A stretch of DNA of 64,000 nt. It comes from Tetraselmis striata. Its lineage: Eukaryota > Chlorophyta > Chlorodendrophyceae > Chlorodendrales > Chlorodendraceae. The DNA lies in the NCBI GenBank assembly GCA_006384855.1, contig VCJN01002334.1:86624-150623 (forward strand). Direction: 5' to 3'. A model generated the notes under the pieces. That model saw nothing but the letters and a program-made list of their open reading frames with translations. It was not told the DNA's origin and did no database searches. Shown here piece by piece: positions 22,958 to 33,196 of the stretch (within the stretch, counting starts at the first letter, position 1; each line of letters opens with the position of its first letter). A program made the translations under genes and the position numbers.

Positions 22958-24722
22958 TTAGCCACCTCGGTCTGCATGATGACTGCGGAGGGGGAGGGGC
23001 GGCGACCGACGGAGCGGGGGCGCTGGCAAGTAGGCTGCGAAGGACCACATGGGGGAAAGCCAACCGAACATAAGCGCGGCGGCGCGGATAGGCAGCGTCG
23101 TCGGGTCGATGTGATCGTTGATTACTGCAGAATTGCGGGCATGACCGCCCCATTGTCGGATTTTGTCCAAGGGCACGCCTACTTCGTTTGCGCCAGACGC
23201 TGCGCCCTTCTGTAAGGAGTGCGAAGTCCTTACGAACTCTTTGGGAGGGGGGGAGGGGGGCTCGATTGATGCGACCGACGGCCCGTTTAGCCAGTCACCG
23301 AGGAGGGAAGCGTTCCACGTACGGGGCGGGTTAGCCGTGTCACCGAGGAGTGCCGAGAGCCGGTCAGATTGCTTGGCGGAGGGGGCTGCCCGGAACGCAG
23401 CGTCGTCGCGGTAAGCGACAAGGCGGCGGAGAAGGGCTGTCCACGCCGGCACGGCGGTGGCATGTATTTGGAGTAGGGGCTTCAACCCGTCTCCGTCGGC
23501 GCTTGCGATGTCCTCCCTTCTCGCGGATGACGAAGAGGGTGATGCTGTGGGTGTCCATATGGCCATGTCGCGGAGTCGTCATGAGACGCTGAACTCGCCA
23601 CGAGAGTAAAATATAAATGTTGACATACCGCGGCGCCCTGGCGGAGGATGGTGCCGTAGCCGGGGGTGGCCAAGGGAATAAGGGTGGCAAGGTCGTCGAG
23701 GATGTCGGTGATGACGTCGCATGGAATAAGGGGGGCGCGGCGGAGCTCTTCGCTAGTCTTGAGTAAACGGATTTAAAGCGCGCGTCTCATGTCGCCGATG
23801 GCCGGGGCTGTGGCCGCGTCATCCCAACCGGTGTGTCGAAGGAAGTTGTTGATGGCTGAGAGGTAGGGTTGCATCATAGAGCCGGCGGCGATGGTGCCGC
23901 GCTACTCCGCGATCCAAGGGGGGTAGCTGACGCAGGTAGACTCGGTGCAGTCCAGGGGGGAGATGCCTTCTTCGTCGATGCAAAACTCGGCGCCGAAGAG
24001 GCGAATCGTGCCTTCGTAGTTGGAGTAGGTGCTGGCCGTGAGCGAAGTGATCAGCATGTCGAGCACCTTGGCGCTCCATTCGTCCGTGCCGTAGTATAAG
24101 GCCTCGATGCTGCCTCGCATGAGCTCGCTCCAAGGGGGGCTTCACTTCGGCGTCGGCAATTAAGTAGGTAGGTGTCTTCGAAGCGCGCCGGCGATGAAAG
24201 CCCCGTAGCACGCGGCGTGGTAGTACTCATCCGCGGCCGGCTAGAGGCGAGGGTTACCAAGTAGATACCCGAGCACTCGGTCGAGGGCGATGGGGAAGAG
24301 CCATGGGCGTCGCAGATTGTCGGGAGGCCGTCCATTCTTGAAGGCAGTAGCGAGGGCGGCTTTCCGAACAAGGTAGCGTGGTTCGCTTGAAGGGGCGAAG
24401 GGCGCACCGGCGTTCCTATCATGACCAACGGCGCGGGACTCGTTATTTCCGCCCGGAATGGCGTCCTCTTCACCGGCGACGGCCGGCGGCATATATAGGA
24501 GTCTCTTGAGTGGTGAAGAACATATGCTGAGCTGAGACTGGATGAGTTGCTTTTGTTCAGTCTTGTATCTTCTGCCTGCTCACGACGCGCCGTCTCGATG
24601 GGGTCTCGCGCAGTAGCAGATGCCGCGACGCTCCCGACAGCCGCCGCCTTGCTGCCGTCGGCCATCTTGGGGACGGTGGGTGACATAGCAAAAGGGTCGT
24701 TGGGGAGGGAGCCGCGTGGCAA
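22958..24722 (-). pseudogene. Tyrosine recombinase (DIRS/Crypton type), decayed
   Basis: Read on the minus strand from about 24700 to 22960. The N-terminal half (23810-24120) contains the core-binding domain: SLTASTYSNYEGTIRLFGAE, FCIDEEGISPLDCTE and then, past a stop, a SAINNFLRHTGWD-like segment. The C-terminal half (22958-23566) has the catalytic region SHSLQKGAASGANEVGVPL, DKIRQWGGHARNSAVINDHI and DPT. In active members the HxxR box reads HSLR and the nucleophile is Tyr (usually DYIDPT). Here Arg is replaced by Gln and Tyr by His. Several frame breaks separate the halves. It is therefore an inactive remnant of an integrase-type enzyme. Confidence 0.75.
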
Positions 24723-24897
24723 AGAGAGGAATCAAAGAAGAACCACGGCTTGAGTTGGTAATGTATCCGCAACGAGAGCGGAGGGTGGAAAGTTTTGTAC
24801 CGTTTATTTCCGAGGGCCTTAACACTCTGCACGGTACGGAACCGCGAGTTAGTGTTGTTTGGGCAGAATGCCACCACAAAACTAAGCGAGTGGTCCA

Positions 24898-25100
24898 GTC
24901 TAGCGGACGATGATGTTTTTATAAGATTTGATGGGTACGGGGGTGACCGCTGTTTTCGCCGTGGCGTACATCGGCTTCTCAGTGTTGAAGCACCTGGACT
25001 GCCCGTGGTCGATTACTGGCGTGACGCCGAGACCGCGGGCAGTTGTGTCGACCCCGCATACCGAGGGGGAATAAACCCCAAGAACAAAGCTCTAAACATA
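24898..25100. repeat. Right direct repeat of the recombinase element
   Basis: Same orientation as the left copy. It ends in ACAAAGCTCTAAACATAATA, followed by ATCAGGAGGAAAT, a motif reused in the hairpin at 25193-25227. Confidence 0.85.
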
Positions 25101-25192
25101 ATAATATCAGGAGGAAATAACAAGGCGCGGCGGAGGAAATAATATATATATATGCTGATCAAATTAATAATAATAAAACAATACATTTTGCT

Positions 25193-25227
25193 GTATCAGG
25201 AGGAATCAACAAAATTCCTCCTGATAC
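25193..25227. repeat. Perfect 14-bp hairpin
   Basis: Arms GTATCAGGAGGAAT (25193-25206) and its exact complement (25214-25227) flank a 7-nt loop CAACAAA. It lies just outside the right direct repeat of the recombinase element. ATCAGGAGGAAAT also occurs at about 25105. Confidence 0.9.
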
Positions 25228-25229
25228 AA

Positions 25230-26434
25230 GTACTTGTAAGGGTCCTGATACTTTATACCTCCTACATATATCAGTTGTATCCCAGCATGCATACCCCTGC
25301 AATAACCACTACCGATGTAACGGTACTTCGCTATTTACAACCAAATTTTAATTTGAAGGGGAAGTACCGGTACTCTAGCGACGCGCTGTATAATCCCGAC
25401 GTGATGATTATTAATCCAGCCCTTCGCGCGGGAACTTCGTGGTGGAGTACTTTTCAAATTCACGGCTACGACTGCTACCTACGGGTATCATCCCAGCGCT
25501 ACTTGTATTCGCGGACAGATTCAGGCTCAGCATCGGGCAGAACGTACGAGTAGATCATCGCCCACCGCGCGCGCCGCGACGACGACAGTGCCGGGTTTAC
25601 TGCAGGAAATCACGCACGCAAGCTCTAGCACTGTCGTGGCTCCAGCCAGTCGTCGTCAGTGACCTCGCACTGAATGACATCATAGTGGGTGCTACGACTG
25701 TAGACGCGACCACAGGTATTAGCACGGTGGAGTTTGATGTGTGTGGGGCGGGGAGGGGAAGTATTAGACGAGTGCCGCCCTGCTGTGCTTGCCGTCGCAA
25801 GGTGACCGCCGTGTCGCCGACCCCCCCCCCCCCCCCCCCCTCCCCGCCACCTTCTCCGCGTGATGTCAGGCGGATGAGATCCATCAGCCATGCTTAGTTG
25901 TGAAATACCAATACTCAATGACCCAGCAGCGATGCACTGAACACGTGTGATACCATAGAATCGACATACAATGACGAAATAGATAATAAGAATTGTCCAC
26001 ATGGCAAAAGTGGTTTGCATGTTAAAAATGCATGTATACACACTATTATCACAGCGTGGCCATTGCTACATATGTCAATGCGATGGCGGTAGACGCCACA
26101 ACTTGCAAAACGGAACGTAGTTGAATCGATTTAAACAGGAATGGCCAAGAGCAGGGCGAAACCATAAGGATAGCTGCGGCTTCAGGGCATGTCCCCACGA
26201 AAACTTGATCAAACATCCGCCAACAAATGTTAATTGATGCTACGCACAATCCATGGCGTGATGAGTATGGACGCAGTTGGAATCATAAAGTAGCAAGCGT
26301 ACGAATCGGTTTTAGAGCAGTCTGGCCGAGTCGTACCCCTTAATACCGAACAAGGCGGCTCACTGCTGATGAAAGTAATGACAGACGCCGCTCAATATGT
26401 CACCTATGCAACAGGCCCCCATTGTCATCAATCC

Positions 26435-26495
<61 letters not shown>

Positions 26496-27040
26496 CAATC
26501 CGCACATCCCGCACAAACACCATAGCCAACCCACCCAATGTCTCCCACGGATAGCCTGATGGGAGTGTCATACTGGCAGAGGCAGAAAACAGGCGCTGTT
26601 GGCACGCTTTTCCCACCGCAACAGTCAATAAGCAGACACGAGCTGCATCCAGGTGCTGCTAAAAAAAAGCGTCTTGCAATCACCGAGGCCGGCACCGCTG
26701 CCACTCCCTACCTGCTTGTTCAAACGGGCGGGCGGGACCCTGCCACTGTCGCCTGGGTAGTCGGCGCTGTCATTGCCCATGTGTGTATTCCTAATTGTGA
26801 CTGCGGGGTTATGTACGGGAGTACGTCACACCCCAGAAGGGGGTGCTCCTGGATGCTCGAGCACTGTTTAAAGGGCCGGTGCAAACACGGCAACACACAT
26901 ATGTCACAGTATTTAAAGGTAAGGGCTCGGTACAGGTCGGTGCTGCGAACACGGAAGGAATGACTCACATAGTATGTGCAGAGTTGGTGCATTCGGATGC
27001 CGCGCTATGCAACAACGCCAAGTAGGCATTTTCCCGCCCC
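25230..27040. other. Spacer with a 58-nt C tract, no supported gene
   Basis: AT-rich at first, then mixed. A plus-strand ORF of 141 codons at 26538-26963 has several Cys and His (CIPNCDCGVMYG, CLKGRCKHGNTH), but it shows no splice support and matches no family I know. The run of 58 C occupies 26437-26494. Confidence 0.45.
26437..26494. repeat. C58 homopolymer
   Basis: Fifty-eight consecutive C residues, the longest homopolymer in the window. No flanking gene explains it. Confidence 0.95.
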
Positions 27041-27044
27041 AGGA

Positions 27045-27555
27045 CATGACTCGCAACAGTGAAACCCTTGCGGCGTCTCTACGGCGGCTGTTAAGGCAGC
27101 GATCCAGTTACGGGCAGCCCGGGGTAGGCGGCGCTCCGTTATACCTGTAGTCAAGAAGCAAATTGCCGAAGTATTCTGTAAGACTAAATGGAGGCCAGTG
27201 ACGGAATTTCCTACAGTGTTGGATCACCGTCCAAAACACTGCACTGACCAGAACAGGTTTGCCCTACCCGTCTGGGCGTCGGCCCATTCGAATAATGCGA
27301 GTTGGAGACATGACTTGCAAGGCGTCTGTTAAGGCAGCGATCCAATTGCGGAAAGCCCTTGGTAGGCGGCGCTCTGTTATAGTCAAAAAGAAAATTGCTG
27401 AAGCATTCTGCAAGACTAATGGGAGGCCAGTGACGGAATTTCCAACACTGGTGGATCACCGTCCAAAACACTGCCATGGCAATGCCCGGCACTGACCAGA
27501 ACAGGTCTGCCCTACCCGTCTGGGCGCCGGCCCATTTGAGTAATGCATGCGAGTT
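27045..27555 (+). repeat. Repeat family R1, two tandem diverged copies
   Basis: Two copies about 238 bp apart (landmark GTTAAGGCAGCGATCCA at 27090 and 27328). In one frame both encode AVKAAIQLR/SVKAAIQLR, GRRRSVI, KKQIAEVFCKT/KKKIAEAFCKT, RPVTEFP and DHRPKHC. Differences between the copies include about eight silent codon changes (CAG/CAA, TTA/TTG, TCC/TCT, AAG/AAA, GCC/GCT, TGT/TGC, CCT/CCA) and indels of 6 and 15 nt that keep frame. This suggests descent from a protein-coding element. The family is not recognised. Confidence 0.6.
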
Positions 27556-27882
27556 GGGGCAAGCCCCATCCAAGTAGTCATGTATGGTACAGACAGGTGC
27601 AGCATATTCACCCGTCATAGTGCCGGGGCGCCCCTGCAAGCCGCTGAATCCTAGCCGCCTGTTACAGCGCTCTTGCCTGGTGGACAGGGACTGCCCCCCC
27701 TCAGAGACAGGGACGCAGCGCGCAAGCGCAGGCACCGCACTGTCCGTGACGCCAGCGTTACACTCTGCAGCGCCAGCGGGTCCAAGCCGCGGGCGGGATC
27801 TCTCCGCCCCCCTGACGCATCCGGTCTGGGTGGCTGCCGCGCCGATTCCCCTCCACAGGCAGCCGCACCCCCGCTCCTCCGC

Positions 27883-29080
27883 TCAGTGCCAGGGGCGGTC
27901 CGCGCGGCCATCGTCCGCCAGGACCCCGGGGTTGCCCTGTCTCCTGGGCAGCGATGCCACCGCCTCCAGCGCCGCCCAGGGGTCCTCCACCATGGAGGGC
28001 TTGTAGTAGCCGCCGCGCCGCCCCCCACCCCCACCCCCGCCGCGCCCACCTCCGCCTCGACCACCTCCGTCCCGCCGCGGCACCTTGGACTGCCGCCCCC
28101 CGCCGTTGCCGGGCCCCGGCTGAAAGGCTGGCGCGTAACCCGGCGGCGGAGGCCCTGGCGGCGGAGGCCCATATCCCGGTGGCGGCGGTCCATAGCCCGG
28201 CGGTGGTGGCCCAAAGGCGTACCCGTGCGGCGGCGGCGGCAGCTGGCTCGGCACCGGCCCGTGCCAGGCAAAGGGAGGGCCGCCGGGCGGGGGCCGCGGG
28301 CCGGGGACCGTCATCCGCGGCGGCAGCTGCGCCAACTGCGGCGGCGGCGGCCCCACAGGGGGCGCTGGCTTGCTCTGGGCTCGCGCGCCGGTGTCACGGT
28401 GCGCCGTGGCCAGCGGGTCGCTGCGCGGAGAAAAGGGGGGGCGGAACCGCGGGTTCAGGTAAGGGGCTGAGGCGGGACACTTCCTGACGAGTAGCGTGTG
28501 ATGGGTGCAAGACCATCAAGAGGCGCATCCGCATCGGAGATGTCCCTGCTGGCTGCCAGAGAGGGGCAGAGGGCAAGCCAGGGGAAGGTACACGAAGGTG
28601 CAGAATGGCACAAAGATGCGGCATGGGTGGAGAAGGGGAGAGGCGGAAGGGGCGCGCTGGCGCGATGGCATGATGGCTTGTTGTTGGGGGCTGCACAGCA
28701 CCTGTAGAATGTGAAGCCGCCAGGCTTTGGCGGAGCTACAGCCGCCTGCTCCAGAGCGTCCACGAGAGGATTCGCCAGCCCGCCCGCTCCTGCCACACGC
28801 GCCGCCAGAGGATCAGGGGCACACCAGGTTGGCAGGGAGGTGATAGTCACTGTCTGTTGCCAGGATAGGCCGCGCACTACCTCCCCCCTCCCCCCCCCCC
28901 CAGCTGAACACGACTCATTCCCCTGCCATCAACACAGCGCATCATCCAAAGGCACACGCCGGCAGCGCCTGCCCGCAACACACCCGAGCTATTGGCCGCC
29001 GCGAAGCCGCCCTGGACACCGCTGCTGGCCTGCTCCCGCAGCGCCTTCATCCGCGCGCGTCGCGCGGCCGCCTCCTCCAT
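27883..29080 (-). CDS. Pro/Gly-rich protein, three exons, 260 residues
   Basis: Exons 28984-29080, 28702-28849 and 27883-28420 join in phase 1 and phase 2. The ATG lies in good context (GGCATGGAGG). The N-terminus is a charged helix, EEAAARRARMKALREQA. The second exon gives DPLAARVAGAGGLANPLVDA and KPGGFTFY. The last exon is proline-rich with FGPPPPGYGPPPPGYGPPPP repeats, an RGG-like GGGRGGGGRGG tract and GYYKPSMVEDPWAALE. RxxRMKALRE helices occur in splicing-related coiled-coil proteins, and RGG tracts bind RNA, so an RNA-associated role is plausible but unproven. I do not recognise the family. The 29.1-29.8 kb sequence upstream would contain its promoter. Confidence 0.75.
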
Positions 29081-29099
29081 GCCGCCCGCTGAAGCTCAG

Positions 29100-29840
29100 C
29101 GTATGCTGCGCGCGGGAGGGGGGGAGGGGGCGGAGGGCGGGGGGCCGGCTGCTGTCCCTCGGCTGGCGGACAGGCTCCGCAGGAGTGTCTTCGATGTGGA
29201 GACACGCCGCTTATGAGGTGGTCCTGTAATACCACGCCCGGCAAAGGGGGGGGGGGGCGAAGCGGCGGCGTTGGACGAGCAAGGCGGGGGATGTCGCCAG
29301 TCTCCGAGCGCCGGCGTGATGTGTGGAGAGCAGCCGGAGTACAGGTAGATGCGCTGTTTGAGCGGGCGGGGAGTTGGCGACGTAGCGCCTTTAATTGGGT
29401 CCCCATCGCGCGTCGTATTAGTGAGCCGCATCGCTTGGGTACCTGCGCGGTTCAAGGTAATCCCTCACCAAAATGTAGCGACTAGTAACAAATCCACCGC
29501 TAATAAACGCAGTATACTCGCTACTGAAATATTAATTACATGAGCTAGCAGCAGAAGGCGATATCGGAAGTATCAAATCAGCAAGCCGGTTAAAAGTGGC
29601 GCGCTCGCATCCCACACGAGACGGGATGGACGAGTGACGCGCGCCCGCCGGCGCTGAAAGTGTGGATATCAAGCTCGAAAAAGGAGTAGCCGATCGGACT
29701 TGGCTGTCATCATGTGATGTTGAAAAGGTTTATACAGGTTCTATATACTATAATCCTTACAGGTACCGGTTTTCACCGGGCCGAGGACCACACCACAGAA
29801 CTGTACCAGGTAAAAAGTAAAGTTAACTGTACACGGTTCC
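29100..29840. other. Spacer upstream of the Pro/Gly-rich gene
   Basis: GC-rich near 29100-29400, then moderate. The 19-nt string ATATCAAGCTCGAAAAAGG at about 29668 recurs at about 30400 on the far side of the tRNA-related repeats. No gene seen. Confidence 0.5.
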
Positions 29841-29846
29841 ATTAAC

Positions 29847-30125
29847 AAGTAAGTAAAAGTAAAGTTCGCCCCGGGACATGGGCCGAAGCCGCCCCAACAC
29901 TTGACCTCTTGCGCCAACTGCAGTCGTAGGTCTGGCATCATAGCCCGTAGACAATTGCCCCATTCCGAAGGGCTAATGCATCAACCGGGTAAACCCAGCA
30001 CACGCCGGGCCGATATTGCCGAAAATACATCGGCCAGGAATCAAACCCGGGACCTCTCGCTTACGAGACGACCGCTCAACCGAGCGGACAAGCAAGGGAT
30101 GTACCGGACAAACGAGGTACTATTG
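29847..30125 (-). mobile_element. tRNA-derived SINE, copy 1
   Basis: On the minus strand it begins with a tRNA-like head. An anticodon-arm-like TCGTCTCGTAAGCGAGAGG is followed by a T-arm with the B box GGTTTGATTCC. A body with TTCGGCAATATCGG, GCATTAGCCCTTCGGAAT and GTCAAGTGTTGGGGCGG comes next, ending in a CTTTACTTTTACTTACTT tail. Copies at 41.06-41.33 and 55.34-55.62 kb share head, body and tail. The head most resembles tRNA-Thr(CGT). All copies lie on the same strand. Confidence 0.8.
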
Positions 30126-30322
30126 TCCCAACACCCCTCCTGGTTCCGAGGAGAGGGAGGACCGGAAAATCTGGGTAGAGATCCAAGGACCTGAGCCATA
30201 GGAGCCGAAATCATCCGTACTTGAGCCGTCATGCAACTTGGGAATTGGTGATCGCATCACCAGAAGCTGCCGATCGGACTTACACCGGATATAGCGGAAG
30301 AAGAAAAACCCTTGAAATCTTG

Positions 30323-30388
30323 TAATGCTGCAAGTGGGAGTCGAACCCGGGTCATTTGCCATACAGGCTCGCCACCTTCGCTCCGAAA
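30323..30388 (-). repeat. Second tRNA-related fragment
   Basis: The minus strand reads a perfect polymerase III B box GGTTCGACTCC within a T-arm (GACCCGGGTTCGACTCCCA) and a partial D-arm-like region. The acceptor stem does not close and the anticodon arm is poor. It is a tRNA-derived repeat or pseudogene, not a working tRNA. Confidence 0.55.
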
Positions 30389-30429
30389 CCATGTTGAGAT
30401 ATCAAGCTCGAAAAAGGTTTTCCGATTTC

Positions 30430-32030
30430 ATCAGACCGATCATAAATCGACTGCGGCTCCATAAGGCAAATTATTGAGGTCGCTTGACAGGTCCACACCC
30501 CATTTGGCTCGCACCTTGAGTCGATCCTGCGATGTACCTTTGGCTACCCCTGAGTCCGGATGAATCGAATTGTCGGACGATGAAACCACGCCAAGCCAAC
30601 GCTATCTTTGGCGGCTGCCCATGGGTCGGCTTGTCTGAGTAGAAACCTTATGGCTGTCTCAATGCTTTCTTTCGCTTCCCCTATCTTACTGGCGTGTCCG
30701 GCTATACTCATTTACAAACAAAAGAGACAACGTTTTTATATCATTCTCTTGTTATGCTTGCTGAAATTATTTACACAAATCTCCTTGTGCTGGCACTCCA
30801 AGGTTTGATTGCTGTGGTTCTACTCTAAACTGACTATATTTTCTCATCACTTCGTGGCATACCATCACATCATACTATCCAAGGTGCAGTTACTTCACAG
30901 CGCCCGCCGCCGTCAATGCCTCAGCCCTCAAGCCTATTTCCCCTGCATTGGTCCGTTTATTGCACCATCTTCAGGGGAGCGATTCTTCATCATTGACGCT
31001 CTACATAAATCTGCGGTCTCTTCGACCGTCATCAACACTTCCATGCGTAAGATCTTCAGCCCGCCTCAAACGCGATGGGGCTCATTCTTCTTCCTCATGT
31101 GGCGCTACTACATTTTATCGTCATTGCCTATTTTACCCCATTGTCCTTCATCGGCGCCAGCTATATACACCAGACCTTCACCTTCTATGTGACAATCGAA
31201 GCGACATTCATCTGAAAAGAACAACTTGCCACATGGCAGCATTAAAAGGTACATATACTCGCGTAGTCTTAGGTATACGACTGCCCTAGGTCACAATTTT
31301 ATGTACTACGCCATCATGGAGCGGCAAACCTTCTTTATCTGCACTGCCGTCTCTCTCCATTTCAGCTTATTCATAATTATCACGCACCAATCTCCTCGCC
31401 ATTGCTAAATCACCATCCCGGCCCCTACGCCATTATGCGATGGCAGCTTCTTCATCAGTTAGGTCTGGAATCTTAATCGACCACGATTAACGAAATGGAA
31501 TGACGGTGGCAGTATCTCCATTACCACTGCCGTGCAACTTCATCTCAGAGTAGACCTCATCATTGATAGCACGGTAGCTCCTTCCCCTGGTAGCTCCTTA
31601 CTGTACGCGGAGTGCCGGCTGGCGGCTGCGGGACCCGCATGAGCCCTCCGACACAAATTATGCGCACGCCGCAGAGCCTCGCAGCCAGTAGCTGATCCAA
31701 GTGCAGGCATTATGCTGCCCCGGCGCGGCTCTGGCGGTTTGTCGACGCGCCGACCTCAACGAGTCCCACGATTGATCGCCTCAGGACGATTGCGAGTACT
31801 ACTGTCGGGCGGCTCGTGCCGACTCCTGTGCGCTGGCTTTACCTACAGTCCCGAGGCGGCAAACGCAAAGCGACAGTGCTTTATATGTATGACGACGCCG
31901 CCTGTGTGAGTGGTATAATATCGCTCTCCACCGACGTCATGGCTCTGCTGGGGCCCGCTGTTGCAGCAATGTGCGAGGAATCCGTAAGCAAAGCATCGGC
32001 GGACTGCGGACAGCGACTGCGGTGGTCAAG
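30430..32030. other. Spacer, no supported gene
   Basis: Moderately AT-rich with short ORFs only. The longest (30809-31192 and 30948-31289 on the plus strand) overlap each other in different frames and resemble no family. Confidence 0.45.
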
Positions 32031-32037
32031 GGGCAGT

Positions 32038-32268
32038 AGCGCTGCGGCGAGGATGAGCCCACCGCGGAGAAGAGCCGATTCGATCTCGGCGACTTTGACG
32101 GCGACGAGGCCGAGAACTGCCGGCGCTACTGCGAGGCGGAGGACGACGACTGCGTGGCGTGCACCTACAATCCGGAGGAAGATAAGGTTCCGCTGCTGTC
32201 TGTTCTAGTCTTGCCAGCTGCGCAACTCCGACACCGAGGACACGACGTATCTGGCGCGGGCACGACGA
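32038..32268 (+). CDS. Possible PAN/apple-like cysteine-rich exon pair
   Basis: One frame reads CGEDEPTAEKSRFDLGDFDG, then AENCRRYCEAEDDDCVACTY and NPEEDK, followed by an AAG|GTTCCG donor. After a very short gap, SCQLRNSDTEDTTYLA continues to a TGA. The Cys spacing and the C.AC.YNP pattern recall PAN/apple domains of secreted or surface proteins. The intervening 23-31 nt is too short for a normal intron, so this may be a damaged exon or a chance match. No signal peptide was found upstream. Confidence 0.3.
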
Positions 32269-32269
32269 T

Positions 32270-33190
32270 GATCGCGATAAAAATTGTCAGTGACATTCTC
32301 TCCGCAGCCATTTAAAGTAGCGCATCGGGAAGCATGCATGCTGACTCGAACGACGCCATCCGCGCTGTCCGACGGCAAGCGGTATCGACTGCGGTTATAT
32401 CTTGCACCTCAGGGGTGGGTGTAGCCCAGCTGTTTGCAAGCACCCAGTGTGCGGAATTTAACAGCATGTTCTAACCGTCCAAACAATCACACCTGCACTG
32501 TGCTACCTAGCACACAGACACACTACTCGCACATGGCCGTGTGAATTAAGGATGTTTCAATTATAGTCACGCTCCCTGTGTAGAGATTGCCTGGGCCAGG
32601 ATTTGAGGTATGCACAATGTATCGGCAGGTTGCTACATTTCAACGCATTCCACGACAGCTCCGCACTTTCATTCCAATTATCATATGTTCAGTGGGGCGG
32701 ATGGCGGTCCATACCAGGCACTAGATAGGCCATGTCGTTGTGGCTGGAATGCCAGAAGATGGGGTCGTCAGGCTGTCAACGCCCCTTACTATGCAATCGC
32801 CGCGCAGTGCCAGGAACATCAGCAAACAGCAACACACGACCCTGGCCAAGAACAATACCAACATTGATGCGCTTGATGAGCGGCTCCTGGCGGACTTCTT
32901 AGGCATTGGATGTCTGCGTCAGCATGGGCAGGGCCGGCCACCTTCCCACCCATACGATCACCGGCCCGGTCAGGGTCACCACCGTAACATCCTAATCAAC
33001 AGGAACTTCAGCCGCACGGTACATGGAAAAGATACGAGGCAGCAAACACGCCGTGTGTATCCTGCAGATGCCGGCTAAGGCAAAGGTCCAGGCATTCCAC
33101 TGCAACGGTGAGATGGCTATGTTTACATGATACCAGAGAGAAAGGGGCGGGGGGCTTGTTGGGGTTTGCCGCCAGGCATGGACAGGCGCG
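32270..33190. other. Spacer, no supported gene
   Basis: A plus-strand ORF at 32740-33078 (113 codons) has no family resemblance. The minus strand could contain further exons of the armadillo gene, but none is convincing. Confidence 0.4.
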
Positions 33191-33196
33191 GCAGAG

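Larger units (their letters stand above)
22683..25100 (-). mobile_element. Tyrosine-recombinase element flanked by direct repeats
   Basis: Two same-orientation repeats of about 200-250 bp (22683-22932 and 24898-25100, starting GAGTGGTCCAGT) enclose a decayed tyrosine-recombinase gene on the minus strand. Both contain TTTATAAGATTTGATGGGTA, GGCGTGACG and CGAGACCGCGGGCAG. A recombinase between direct repeats recalls Ngaro/PAT-type (DIRS-order) retroelements, but no reverse transcriptase is present. This may therefore be an internally deleted derivative or a Crypton-like unit. Direction of the element follows the gene. Confidence 0.65.

Noticed and set aside
24051..24722. 223-codon minus-strand ORF as an intact protein
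   Set aside because: It runs out of frame with the recombinase core-binding motifs in the same DNA; the recombinase frame with stops is better supported.
26538..26963. 141-codon plus-strand ORF with Cys/His clusters
   Set aside because: No family match, no splice or start support, and it lies next to the C58 tract; not strong enough to call a gene.
30033..30105. Functional tRNA-Thr gene on the minus strand
   Set aside because: Acceptor stem absent, D arm truncated, and the same sequence recurs as part of a longer repeat; it is a SINE head.
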